Positions 23,070-32,950 of a DNA stretch of 64,000 bases are shown piece by piece. Both the position numbers and the translations under genes were made by a program. The DNA is from Ophiosphaerella korrae (Eukaryota; Ascomycota; Dothideomycetes; Pleosporales; Phaeosphaeriaceae), in contig JALNQF010000079.1 in the NCBI GenBank assembly GCA_028456385.1, positions 62,001 through 126,000 of the forward strand, read 5' to 3'. Position 1 is the stretch's first letter. Every line of letters starts with the position of its first letter. The notes beneath the pieces are model-generated. The model was not told where the DNA came from. It did no database searches and saw only the letters and a program-made list of their open reading frames with translations.

Positions 23070-24515
23070 ATGGATCAGGCGGCGCTCAACGCCTTGGGCG
23101 CCGCAGCTAGCGTTCTCACAGTCCTCGACGCCTCAATAAAAACATTCACGGCTATTGTTGACATCGCCAGTAGCTTGGCACAATACACGGAGAAGACATC
23201 CTCAATTATCCGGCAATGTCAATTTGATTCCGAGACTTTAGAGAACCTTATCAGCATATTCAAAACAAACCCATCGCTACTAGCTAATGAGAAAGAGCGA
23301 GAAAGTACCGAACGAGTATTTGATCAGCTACTTATAAGCTTGCTCAAGATCAAAGCCCGTCTTGAGCCATATAAAACATCGACTTTGCTCAACCGTGTAA
23401 TGTGGACCGTGACAATGGAGAAGGTCACCATTGAGCTAGAACAGGATCTTTTTCGATGGAGCCAAAGATTGTACATGCGCCTATCGCTCTTGATCTCGAA
23501 GTTCAATGATTCCATAGGCCAACAGCGAGTCTCGCCATTATTACGAGTACCGGAGCTGATGGCCGAATACCGGATGAATGAGATCATCACCAAATCAAAA
23601 GAAGCAACACTATCAATCGACCATCTTATCACGGACATTTCACATGTCGAATTACTTGGCCTACCCTCGTCACGCATGATGGCATCCTTGCCAGACAAAC
23701 AGAAGGCACTAGTAGAATTTCGACCGTATGATGTATCGGCAGACCAAAGTCGACGCACTGACGCCGAAAAAGATACCCAAAGACTAGCTACCATCTTGAG
23801 CCATGCCAAGCCATCTTTGATGTGCATCTTACCATGCACAGGGTACTACCACGACGAGATAAACCACCGGTTCTCTCTACTTTTCAATCTGCCTTCCGGG
23901 ATCTCCGAATCAACCAGCCTAGTATTTTTAGACAAGCTCATCGCGAAAGAAAAGCGCTACTCTCTCAGCAAGCGTCTGGAAATTGCACGCAGAATCGCCA
24001 CCGCGCTGTTTGTGACCCATGCAATAAAATGGGTGCACAGAACCATTCAGTCCAGGAAAATCATGATCTGCGCCCGCCAGGGTACTATCTCCGGCGAAGC
24101 GTATCTCACGGGCTTCGAACTAGCTCGCGACGAACACCGACACTCCTCAGGAACAGAGACAGGATCTTGGGAAGACAAGATATACCGCCATCCCGATCGG
24201 CAGGCTGAACAAGGAAATCCGCATTATGTGCCAGCGTACGATATATATTCTCTGGGTGTAGTGCTGATTGAAATTGCAAGGTGGAAAACATGTGCGTCGG
24301 AAATAGGTAAGGACGGGAAAGATGTGTTTAGCGAAAAGTCGCCTGAGGACTGTAGGAAGCATATCCTGAGGAAATTTCTTCCGGGTGTGGTTCATCATGC
24401 AGGACAGACGTATGCGGATGTTGTGAGGGACTGCTTGAATGCAGAGAGGGGCCAGGGTATGCAGCTAATGGGGGATGTGCTGTCTCGTCTTGAGAGGCTA
24501 CAAGATTCGATATGA
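23070..24515 (+). CDS. HeLo-like domain - pseudokinase protein
   Basis: A single-exon intact frame of 481 residues. Residues 1-200 form a helical, amphipathic N-terminal domain (NALGAAASVLTVLDASIKTF, then IIRQCQFDSETLENLISIFK) of the kind found in fungal HeLo/HET-S-type cell-death proteins. Residues about 250-475 have a kinase C-lobe layout (KRLEIARRIATALFVTHAIK; YDIYSLGVVLIEIARW) but the catalytic HRD is replaced by HRTIQSRKIM and DFG by TGFELAR, so it should be a pseudokinase. HeLo domains permeabilise membranes in known cases (family knowledge). The layout parallels MLKL. It is divergent from the kinase-ankyrin gene, with the pogo element in the shared upstream region. Assignment of the N-terminal family is by pattern only. 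Confidence 0.8.
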   Translation: MDQAALNALGAAASVLTVLDASIKTFTAIVDIASSLAQYTEKTSSIIRQCQFDSETLENLISIFKTNPSLLANEKERESTERVFDQLLISLLKIKARLEPYKTSTLLNRVMWTVTMEKVTIELEQDLFRWSQRLYMRLSLLISKFNDSIGQQRVSPLLRVPELMAEYRMNEIITKSKEATLSIDHLITDISHVELLGLPSSRMMASLPDKQKALVEFRPYDVSADQSRRTDAEKDTQRLATILSHAKPSLMCILPCTGYYHDEINHRFSLLFNLPSGISESTSLVFLDKLIAKEKRYSLSKRLEIARRIATALFVTHAIKWVHRTIQSRKIMICARQGTISGEAYLTGFELARDEHRHSSGTETGSWEDKIYRHPDRQAEQGNPHYVPAYDIYSLGVVLIEIARWKTCASEIGKDGKDVFSEKSPEDCRKHILRKFLPGVVHHAGQTYADVVRDCLNAERGQGMQLMGDVLSRLERLQDSI

Positions 24516-24853
24516 TATATTGACATTGCATGAAGCCCGCTTGTTTCATTTCCAATCCATTCCCTCATTTCATTAGAGAATTCACATTTGATTGATCATG
24601 GAAAAGCCCAAGTAGTCCATAGTTTCCAAAACGATAAAGCAAAATTTCGATATAACGTCAATTACTAGAGGTCGAGAAACACCCGCCCGCTAGGACGCCA
24701 GCTCTGTCAGAACCCCGCAACGTCAGCGAACGCTGATAGATACGGCACAGGCAGGTCGAAAACACAGCGCTGCCAACCGCTTACTCAGCGACGGGTTGGG
24801 GAAATGGAATTCCTTTTCCAACCATTTTTCAGCCGTCCACCATACTGTGTCAA
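24516..24853. other. Intergenic; 3' flank of the HeLo-pseudokinase gene
   Basis: No coding frame or repeat is recognised in this stretch. Confidence 0.4.
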
Positions 24854-25147
24854 TTACTCGGACCCCCTGGACACAGACTCGCGACCTTTTTCGCATTCTA
24901 TATACGAGAAAGCCACCGTACGATGATGATAAGGGTCATGCGCCAACTTGAACATGTTGGCTTGCGGGTCTCGCCGCCCCGCGATCTTGACGCAGCCGGC
25001 CATGCCACGGAGGCTCTGCTCGAACCGGGCGGCGTTGCTGGCGTGCACCCAGAATACCCCCACGTCTCCGACGACTCCGGCGACTTTTGATGTTGGCGCA
25101 CGATGCGCCAACATGAGCACGGGCCCTAATAATAAAAATACGACCAT
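24854..25147 (-). pseudogene. NB-ARC domain fragment of a fungal NLR
   Basis: The minus-strand frame contains FWVHASNAARFEQSLRGM followed by KIAGRRDPQANMFKLAHD. In fungal NB-ARC/TPR proteins this is the segment after the P-loop, in which the kinase-2-proximal WVHAS motif is characteristic. The P-loop upstream and all downstream NB-ARC and TPR sequence are missing, and the frame decays at both ends. It is a short relic of an NLR, related in kind to the intact one at 57729. Confidence 0.7.
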
Positions 25148-25636
25148 CTTCGTGCATGTTGGCTACCAGCGCTTCGATACGAGAGGATTGCTTCATTTCG
25201 AGTTGAGCATGGTGTTAGACAAGGGGCGAGTAGGTCTTATGGTTGGCTTCTGAAGCCGAGAAAGTGTGGTGCGGCAAGATGCATATAGCTGGCGCTTCGT
25301 AACGGACACACGTGCAAGAGGCGTTGAGTTTTTGGGCGTATATGAGAAGAGGATGGGGATGCGCGGGGTTGCCATCAGTCCCTCCCACAAGTAATCAATG
25401 TGCGCCGGCTTTTCTCCCTCAACCGCGTTCATGATGGTATTTGGGTCGAGTCGCAAGACAGAACCCAACTCGGTTCCCCATGCACGGATCATACCAACTG
25501 TTGGGCGGGGAAAGCTGACTGGTATGTAAGGAGAGGGAAATCCACTGGCGCCAGGAATCGACGACTGGTTTTTCGCTACGATTGAAGCACTCTGGGAGCG
25601 GCGGCGGTGTGCTTCAACGCCCGCAAACTGCCCAAG

Positions 25637-27265
25637 ATGAAGCTCGCGATCCTGTCTCTCCTCGTGGTGGCGATCGACGCCGTTCTCGGTCGAGAGGCCA
25701 AGTGCCCCAGCAGCTCCGACCGTCTCACCGTCTCAACCTCCACAGGCACCTACACGGGGCTCACCGATCCCCAGTTTCCAAAGACGCGCCAATTCCGCGC
25801 CATCCCGTTCGCGAAGCCGCCCGTGGGGTCGCGCCGCTGGTTGCCGCCACAGAAGCTCTCGCCGTCGCCAAGCGAGCATCACTATGCGACGCGCTTTCCA
25901 CCGTCATGCCCGCAGTTCGTGACGGCCGTGGCCTCGCTCTTCAACACGGACCTGACCAAGGGCAACCTCATTTACAACGGCCACCAGAATGACACGTCGG
26001 GGCTGGTGGGCGAGGCCACGTCCGAGGACTGCCTGTACGTGGCCGTGTGGACGCCAACGGCGCCGCCGCCCGCCGGCGGATTCCCCGTCCTCTTCTTCAT
26101 GACGGGTGGCGGCTGGCAGATCGGCGGCATTGATATCCCGTGGCAGATGCCGGCGTCGTGGGTCGAGCGATCGCAGTCGCACATCGCCGTGACCATCAAT
26201 TACCGCCTCAACATCTTCGGCTTCCCCAACGCGCGCGGGCTGCCTGACGGCCACCAGAACCTGGGCATCCTCGACCAGCGCGCCGCGCTCGAATGGGTTC
26301 GGGACAACATTGCTGCCTTTGGCGGCAACCCAGGCCGCATCACGCAGTGGGGGCGGTCGGCGGGGTCCACGGCCACTGATGTCCATGCCTATGCTTTCCG
26401 CGAGGACCCCATCGCCCAGGGTTACTACCTGCAATCGGGGACTATCTTCAGCGCCTCGCTGCCCAAGACTTCGGCGTATTCCAACTTCAGCTTCGTGGCG
26501 CGCCACGTTGGGTGCGCGGCCACCTGCGGCGACGACGACGACGACGACGACGGCGCGGCGGAGCTCGACTGCATGCGCCAGGTGCCGTTCGCCATGATCG
26601 AGAACTTCATCGGCCAGTACGGCGATCGGGGCGCGACACCTGCGCTGACCTTCAAACCCGTTGTCGACAATCACATCGTCTTCGCCGACTACAAGGCGCG
26701 GTCCGAGGCCGGCCACATCGCGCGCGTGCCGGTCCTCATCTCCAACGTGGCCAACGAGTTCTCGTCGCTGGTCCCGTGGCCCGTGGACAACCTGACCGCG
26801 GGCCCGTACCAGCCGCCCGTGACCGCCTACGGCGTTCAAGGCTTCGTGTGTCCGACGTTCAACTCGACCGTGTATCGCAATCGCATGGGCCCCGACGTTC
26901 CCGTCTTCCGCTTCCAGCATGCCGGCACGTTCCCCAATTTGAACCACTACAAGTGGCTCGGCGCGTACCACGCCAGCGACATTCCCATCTCCTTTGGCAC
27001 ATACCATCTTCTGGACCACGTGGCCAACACCACCAAGTTTGAAGTCGACGTCAGCCAGTCGATGCAGGACCATATTCTCGCCTTCGTCAACGATCCGTAT
27101 CATGGCCCGCAGAAAACTATGGGCTGGAAGCCCATGCTTGCCAGTGACCCGCGTGGTGGAGATCTCATCCGCTTCGGCGCCGGCGGCAAAGTATCGCAGC
27201 ATATCGATGGTGTCGAGGTGGACGGAGTATGTATGGGAATACGAGAATACGATCCATTCCCGTGA
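25637..27265 (+). CDS. Secreted type-B carboxylesterase/lipase
   Basis: A 542-residue single-exon protein starting at MKLAILSLLVVAIDAVLG, a clear signal peptide (an upstream in-frame GTG at 25607 is not used here). The alpha/beta-hydrolase features are present: RQFRAIPFAKPPVG near the N-terminus, EDCLYVAVWTP, the oxyanion loop GGGWQIG (about 157), the nucleophile elbow GRSAG (Ser about 241), a candidate catalytic acid in ANEFSS, and a candidate His in GAYHASDIP. Two Cys pairs fit the family. It is GC-rich compared with its surroundings. A GAC run gives seven consecutive Asp residues in CGDDDDDDDG, a low-complexity expansion in a surface loop. It would hydrolyse carboxylic esters outside the cell; the substrate is unknown. 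Confidence 0.92.
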   Translation: MKLAILSLLVVAIDAVLGREAKCPSSSDRLTVSTSTGTYTGLTDPQFPKTRQFRAIPFAKPPVGSRRWLPPQKLSPSPSEHHYATRFPPSCPQFVTAVASLFNTDLTKGNLIYNGHQNDTSGLVGEATSEDCLYVAVWTPTAPPPAGGFPVLFFMTGGGWQIGGIDIPWQMPASWVERSQSHIAVTINYRLNIFGFPNARGLPDGHQNLGILDQRAALEWVRDNIAAFGGNPGRITQWGRSAGSTATDVHAYAFREDPIAQGYYLQSGTIFSASLPKTSAYSNFSFVARHVGCAATCGDDDDDDDGAAELDCMRQVPFAMIENFIGQYGDRGATPALTFKPVVDNHIVFADYKARSEAGHIARVPVLISNVANEFSSLVPWPVDNLTAGPYQPPVTAYGVQGFVCPTFNSTVYRNRMGPDVPVFRFQHAGTFPNLNHYKWLGAYHASDIPISFGTYHLLDHVANTTKFEVDVSQSMQDHILAFVNDPYHGPQKTMGWKPMLASDPRGGDLIRFGAGGKVSQHIDGVEVDGVCMGIREYDPFP

Positions 27266-27429
27266 GGGGGGTTCAATTAGTTATAAGCTCTACCAGATGG
27301 ATCTCGTTGTAGTGCCCGGAGAGAGCTGCCGTCCGTCTCTTTGCAATTAATAATGTGATATTGTTCATGTTACATCTAGTATGCTCAATTCGCGATCTAG
27401 ATCAACGTAACATGAACTACTTTGTGTTC
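27266..27429. other. Short spacer after the esterase gene
   Basis: AT-rich 3' flank; it may contain the polyadenylation region. No feature is recognised. Confidence 0.3.
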
Positions 27430-29130
27430 CCTAACAATGGACATGCGCTTCAACTCTGTCTGCCTCATCGCGGGGGCTGAACTGCACGGCCTCAGTACGT
27501 CCATGCCTATTACTTGGCTTCACACTGCTCTGTGGCCGCCATGTATCAAGCGCTTACCTAGCCATCGGCAGAAATTCTTGCCAGACCAAGAGCGCCAGGA
27601 CATCCCGTGAAAGACCTCCGACAGACGAAGCTTCTTGCAATACAGCGCGAACACAGCGATGCTAATCAAGCTCAAATTGTCCTAGATGTGATTGGTGAGT
27701 ATAACATTAGCGGAAGGACTGGATATTTTATGCTTGACAACGCGTCGAGTACCAGTACGGCTGTTGATTTGCTTCCGAGGACGCCCCGCCCAAAGATTTC
27801 AGAAAACCAACGAAAGCGTTGTCAGCCGCGGTGTCTTGGCCACGTAGCAGCGCAGGCTTTTTTGCTGGGCAAAAAAGCAGACACTACGGTGGAGGAATTG
27901 GAGCTGGCTCACAGTAGACACGATTTTGAGTCGATCGCGAAGATCTAGAGAAAGTAAGGTGCTCTTAGGCGTCTCCGCAATATTATACGGTATATTCGGA
28001 TGCCGCCACGGCGCCGTGAGGAGTTTCAGAGGAATGTAGTAGGCGGGGAGTGGTCAGAATTGAACATGCTTGAGGTGAGTGTTGAGATGTGGCGATGTTC
28101 GCCGCCATGACGTGACAATAGGGCCTTCTAATTAGCTCCGGCCGCAGAGTTTGTCAACTAATTTATTAACCAGCTCATCCAAAGCAATGCAACGCGATGG
28201 AATTCATATTTCAGCTCTATTATACAAGCTATAAATTGCAAGCCACGGATACAGCAGTTTTGTGACACCCATATGCCAAAACGTGGCGAAGGCCTTGGAA
28301 ACGACCGACTGGCGCCACACCGCTGGTTCCTCGAAAAGCTATCCTCTATCCTCTAGCCGTTCTATGAAGCTACTTTGTGCGGTTAGGGCTATAGGCATAC
28401 GCTTTCCCGCTGGTTTACTGCTACGAACTGGCTCCTTAACTGCATCTACGATGCCCAAGTCGACTTTCGAGACCTCTGAATTGGCCATGGCGACAGTAAG
28501 GATACACTTATCTTGAAGCAGCAGCCTGCGCATCCTGGGAGAAGTGTGAGGAGTACTATAACAAGGCAGACGATAGCGCCGCCTACTACGCTACCCAGGT
28601 GCTACTACCAGAAAAGAAGTAGTGGTGGTTTCATCAGGAATTTGATCACTATGAGAACAGGAAGTACTGGGTTGCTGGTGATCCTAAGGATATAAATAAC
28701 CGCGGCATTAAAGGCCTAGTGGAGGACCTCTGGCTGGAGGAGTACAAGGGCAGGTATAGTACTCTAGCCGTCCTCAAGCCCTCACCACCAATTCGCTATA
28801 TAACAGGTGAGCAGTTTAGTAGGCTAAAAGAACACGAAGTAGTACCTGTATGCAGAACCAATGACTAGCAAGCCTATATACAAAGCAACCGCGAAGAAGT
28901 CGATAATCCCCATGTTTACCAGAGCAGCCTCCATTCATCAAAGCCAGACCTCGTTCGATTCGCCCTTGATATCTTGGCCATACCCTTTGATGAGCGCCGA
29001 ACGCGAACGTGTTTTCAGTTCCGCCAAGCATCTTACTAATTAAGCGCCCCGCAAAAAGCGACCAAAACTCAACTGCGGCCATGCTCTTAAGCGCTGGCCA
29101 CAACCTTGAGTGGTGTTTTTGTTTGCCGTG
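27430..29130 (+). pseudogene. hAT-family transposase relic
   Basis: Fragments in changing plus-strand frames line up in the order of a fungal hAT transposase. AELHGLST lies near 27480. GEYNISGRTGYFMLDNAS (catalytic region) and CLGHVAAQAFLLGKKAD are at 27700-27870. PFYEAT and NWLLNCIYDAQVDFRDL lie near 28360-28480. CEEYYNKADDSAAYYATQVL is near 28545 and GDPKDINNRGIKGLVEDLW near 28690. The hAT dimerisation segment MSAERERVFSSAKHL lies near 28990. The N-terminal BED finger and a central stretch around 28060-28280 are missing, and stops interrupt it. I did not find terminal inverted repeats. Confidence 0.82.
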
Positions 29131-30403
29131 GGAGACTGAGTTCGAAGCCCACCAGAAGCCTGCGCAGATGGTATGAACGTCAATATGGAGACCCACCGGA
29201 ACCCCTTGTACTCCCCCGCTCTAAGCGAGATGGCCCCGGTAGGTTCCGAAGGTTATCGTGTGGTTACTGTACATAACCATCCGACCAAGGCTATGGCTGG
29301 TGTGGCTATGCAAAGCCTTACCGGTGCTTGGGAAATATAAAACTCCGACGCCAGCACAGTAAATCTTGTCCTGGCGTCCCCTAAAGGCAAAGGAGCATTG
29401 TATTTTCGACCAATAACAACTAATAGCTGCGCCAGAGCATCGAGGCTCGACTTCCTTGATCTTTCCAGTACGGCCCGGCGTGTAGTGAAGCATCCGGCTG
29501 AAGTATGGAAAGAATCCTCGGCGGACACCAGCTGACACACAAAATTGCAAACAACTTCTTGGTTGAACGGAAAATACTAGAAGCGCTAGGATCTTGAAGA
29601 TGTACCGAGTGATAGAACGTCGTGTGCGCCAAGAATTATCCGCCTTCCTTACTTCTTCGGTCAGAGCCGGATAGACGGTTAGTACCCCCTTGGCTCGTTT
29701 CGGACTGCCAGCTGCCCTTCGCCAGCGCCAAGTCCAGAGCGCCAAGCTTGTATCTATCCTTGGGTCCTGTTATTATATATCAGCGCCGCACTATACGTCA
29801 CACTTCTCTTTCTCTCTCTATATACCAATAGCCCCGCAGCCTAATTCTACTCCTACTAAAAATAATAGGCGCCAACCCGCAACTAGACCTCGGCAGGAAA
29901 CCTCTACTATAAAATCTTACAATAATAGCTATTGTGTGTGGCTCTACACCTCATGTTTAAGATCGCAAGTTTGGTGTTCGGCGTGCATAGGCGATCACGT
30001 GCATCAGGCCAACACGTGCACCAGGTGAACCAACTCGTTATCCGGTTTTAAATTATAATATATTTCAACGCTATCATACTTTCGCATTAGCCTATCAGAA
30101 CAACTGTGGCGCACAGAAGAAGGACCACGCCTTTGACGAGGAGTATCAGCCCATCGCCCTCATGATCTGTAAAATTTTGCGTTATTATCACGTCAACCGT
30201 GACATCAGTCGGCGCGCCTATCGCCATGGTATGACATCGGACGACCCCAGCACAAACCTAGTCTCCTTCTCTACATGCATCTGTTAGCTTACATTCAGCC
30301 CGCTGCTGATCCGATTCCTGGGTATTTTTGGGTCCACTATATAGGGAGGGATTCTTCTCTAGGTTTCCAGGATTAAAGACTATCCCTGTACCCTGCTTTG
30401 ATA
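29131..30403. other. No recognisable gene
   Basis: Frames on the minus strand around 29221-29745 have no motif and unusual composition. 29750-29930 is AT-rich with a TATATA stretch and resembles a degraded repeat. 30320-30400 is presumably the promoter of the downstream membrane-protein gene. Confidence 0.4.
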
Positions 30404-31468
30404 ATGATCTTTCTTCAATTAGGACTAGCTATCCTTGTGACAGCGACATTATGCACATCTCGCGCCCTTGTTCATGAGCGGTACCCAACAGCCGGAGTGA
30501 TTACCGGTCCGCTTGACCCCTTCCACCTGGACCCCATGCTCTACGTGCCAAAGGAGAGCATAGCCAAAGCGCCAAATGCCAAGCGAGACAACACCTCCCA
30601 ATCAATTCCTTTTCCTGGGATTCCTCTACCAAACGAAAATTGGCATGGTCTTCGGAAACCCAATTACACCATCCTCTACCTCAACTATACCGAGCCAATC
30701 CACTGCATGCGCCTGTGGAAACCAATCGGTGTATACGGATTTGCCAACTGGGCCGTTTCTATTCTTGTGCTGTTGCAAGACACGGCCCATTCGATTTTGG
30801 ACGAAAAAGGTCCGAGCGTCACCCGCATAATCCGGCTTGTCGCAAACAATGTCTTCTTCCTCGTTTCGCTTACGAGGTCGGCAACGGCTTTTCAGTCATG
30901 CGAGCTTGGTGTCAAGGAAGCTGGTGGGAATCCCGAAGCGTACACGCCTAGTTTCCTTGGATACGGACTTCTCATAGACATCATGAGCTGCTTCTCCGAA
31001 ATGCTATACCTTTTCATCGGCATATGGATCACGGAGGCAAATTGGGCGTATTTTGTCATCTTCGTGGTCAGAGTTCTCATTCTTTTTGCAGCGATGTTAT
31101 TCTCAGTTGGATTCTATGTTGGTTACACTAACTTCTTATACATGGATGATAGCTTGGGATCGCAGATTGCAGTTGTGACCTTGCTGATTGTGATCATTGT
31201 GGTTGGAATCCCAGTTTATATTCGGATTGTCTTCAAATTGCCCGTGTCGCACACCTTTCAAGTTCTTTGCTGCCTCCCACTTCCCCTGTTCAACTTACTA
31301 TATCTCTTTCATGTATTTTGCGTAGGGTTTGCCTATATACTTCTTGGGAGGTGTGTTGACGATCCTTGGGGGACAACGAGCGCTTCAGGGCCGATGGGTA
31401 TCATTCAAGCGTTGTTGGATGGAATTGTTCCTTTCATTACGATTACAAGCTCATTCTTGGGTCGATAG
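30404..31468 (+). CDS. Multi-pass membrane protein of unknown function
   Basis: A 354-residue single-exon protein. An N-terminal hydrophobic segment (MIFLQLGLAILVTATL) looks like a signal peptide or anchor. A Pro-rich extracellular-type region of about 90 residues with N-glycosylation sequons (NYT) follows, and then about six hydrophobic segments, including FANWAVSILVLLQ, NNVFFLVSLTRS, LLIDIMSCFSEMLYLFIGIW, FVIFVVRVLILFAAMLFSV, IAVVTLLIVIIVVGIPVYI and LFNLLYLFHVFCVGFAYILL. I recognise no catalytic or transport motif. It resembles uncharacterised fungal integral membrane proteins. The start is the ATG at 30404; a TTG two codons upstream is ignored. Confidence 0.78.
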   Translation: MIFLQLGLAILVTATLCTSRALVHERYPTAGVITGPLDPFHLDPMLYVPKESIAKAPNAKRDNTSQSIPFPGIPLPNENWHGLRKPNYTILYLNYTEPIHCMRLWKPIGVYGFANWAVSILVLLQDTAHSILDEKGPSVTRIIRLVANNVFFLVSLTRSATAFQSCELGVKEAGGNPEAYTPSFLGYGLLIDIMSCFSEMLYLFIGIWITEANWAYFVIFVVRVLILFAAMLFSVGFYVGYTNFLYMDDSLGSQIAVVTLLIVIIVVGIPVYIRIVFKLPVSHTFQVLCCLPLPLFNLLYLFHVFCVGFAYILLGRCVDDPWGTTSASGPMGIIQALLDGIVPFITITSSFLGR

Positions 31469-31630
31469 TATGAGATTAATTGATATCTGAAGAGTCTCAC
31501 ACTATCTAATCTCATGAAACTAGAATGAATATAAGAGATCGCTGCAGCTCATTGAAGCACTTGTGTTCCAACGCCTTGCAATTCGCTAAAATGAAACCCG
31601 CGAAGCAGTATGTGAAGATGCAGCTCAGTT

Positions 31631-31850
31631 GTGGCAGAAATCCGCTCTATTTCCCGATGTAATCTTAATTTTGGCTGTCCTGATATGCTGAGAGCTGCTA
31701 ATCTAGCTGCTGTTCGATATAACGACGAGGCTCTGCGGCAGCACGAACGAGACTCACCCGCGCATACCTTCGACTATAGAGCATGCGACCGTCATTTCGG
31801 CAGCGGCACGGCTTTACAGCAACACCTACGAGGTTCATATGTCCTCTGCA
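31631..31850 (+). pseudogene. C2H2 zinc-finger fragment
   Basis: The frame contains two units of a fungal C2H2 pattern: ALRQHERDSPAHTFDYRACD and RHFGSGTALQQHLRGS. In that family the spacing is C-x2-C-x12-H, with a DSPAH/DSPVH linker. One expected Cys is Tyr (FDY) and the rest of the protein is missing. It is a decayed fragment, partly overlapping the 3' end of the minus-strand ankyrin pseudogene. Confidence 0.5.
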
Positions 31851-32908
31851 TTGATATCCACCTTCCCAGTCTCGAGCAGTAGTCTCACTATGGATATAGC
31901 TCCACTTAATGCCACATGTAATAACGGCGTCCGTCTGTCTTTATCTCTCGTGTTCAGGTCGACCTTGCCTGTCTCCAGCAGCAGCTTCATTATTGCTATG
32001 TGCCCGCGCCGTCTTTCACGTATTCCCCGCAAAAACGGAGTCCATCTTTCGGTGTCCTTTGAGTCTGTTCCGACTTCGTTTTCTTTTAAGAGTATCTTAA
32101 CGACTAATTCTTTTCCTTCCCACACTGCTGGTGAGAACGCCGTTTGTCCGCTAATATCTTTCCTGTTGACACCAGCCTTGCCAGTCTTGAGCAGCATCTT
32201 GACTACAGCATCCGCACCAGCCATGGCCGCATACATTAGTGGCGTCTGTCCTTGAAAATTCGTCGAGCTGACATTCACCCGGCCGGTTTGGAGCAGCAGC
32301 TTAACTACTACCATACCACCCGCTGAACGACGCGTTCATCAACTGGGTTTGTCCATCCCTACCCTTTCAATCGACATCGACCCCGCCGGCCTCCAGCAGT
32401 AGCTTAACTATTGCTTCGTGCCCCTCGCAGGTCGCTAACGAGAGCGGCGTCTGACCATCATTATCGTTGTGATCTGCATCGATACTTTCCTTCTTAAGTA
32501 GCATATTTACTACTACCGTTTGTCCTCCCCATGCCGCCCACGATAACGGCGTCCAGCCGAATAAGGTGTGCTTAGCCCTTGTATCAACGCCATTGAGAGG
32601 TAGCAGACTTACTACTACAACGCGACCATTTTTTGCTGCCAACGACAGTGGTGTCCGGTTGTGAGCATCTGTAGCGTGAACATTGGCACTTTTTTCAGCA
32701 ATCGCTCAAGCGTTGCCTTGTTGCCCCGGCTCGAAGCCCACAGTAAAGCCGAGCTTCCAGAGTGTTGTACGTTGTAACAATAGAGTCGCGTATTCAACAG
32801 ACGGTATAGGCGACGGTTCGCTCGTGCAAGGGCGTTGATTGCTCTCTCTGATTCCAGCTGGTCCGACAAGCAGAGGAGTAAGTCTTTCGGTAGATCAAGC
32901 AACTGCAT
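31835..32908 (-). pseudogene. F-box / ankyrin repeat protein, broken by two frameshifts and one stop
   Basis: The N-terminal F-box-like segment is MQLLDLPKDLLLCLSDQL with ARANRRLYRLLNTRLY. At least seven ankyrin units follow, such as TPLSLAAKNGRVVVVSLL, TPLSWAAWGGQTVVVNMLL, TPLSLATCEGHEAIVKLLLE and TPLMYAAMAGADAVVKMLLK. There are three lesions. A 6-A run at 32690-32695 would need seven A's to stay in frame (one base lost). A TGA at 32367-32369 replaces a probable CGA Arg. A further frameshift lies near 32320. The repeats are otherwise well preserved, so inactivation looks recent. F-box/ankyrin proteins usually act as SCF adaptors; function here is lost. Confidence 0.82.
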
Positions 32909-32950
32909 TGCCGAGGGGGAATGTAAAAACTGCCTTTTTCCTGGCAACAA

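Noticed and set aside
25904..27202. Long (432-codon) open frame antisense to the carboxylesterase
   Set aside because: It is the mirror frame of a GC-rich coding sequence, has no domain and is rich in Arg/Gly/Val as expected of a shadow frame.
29221..29745. 174-codon minus-strand frame
   Set aside because: Odd composition, no recognisable motif, and other overlapping frames of similar quality.
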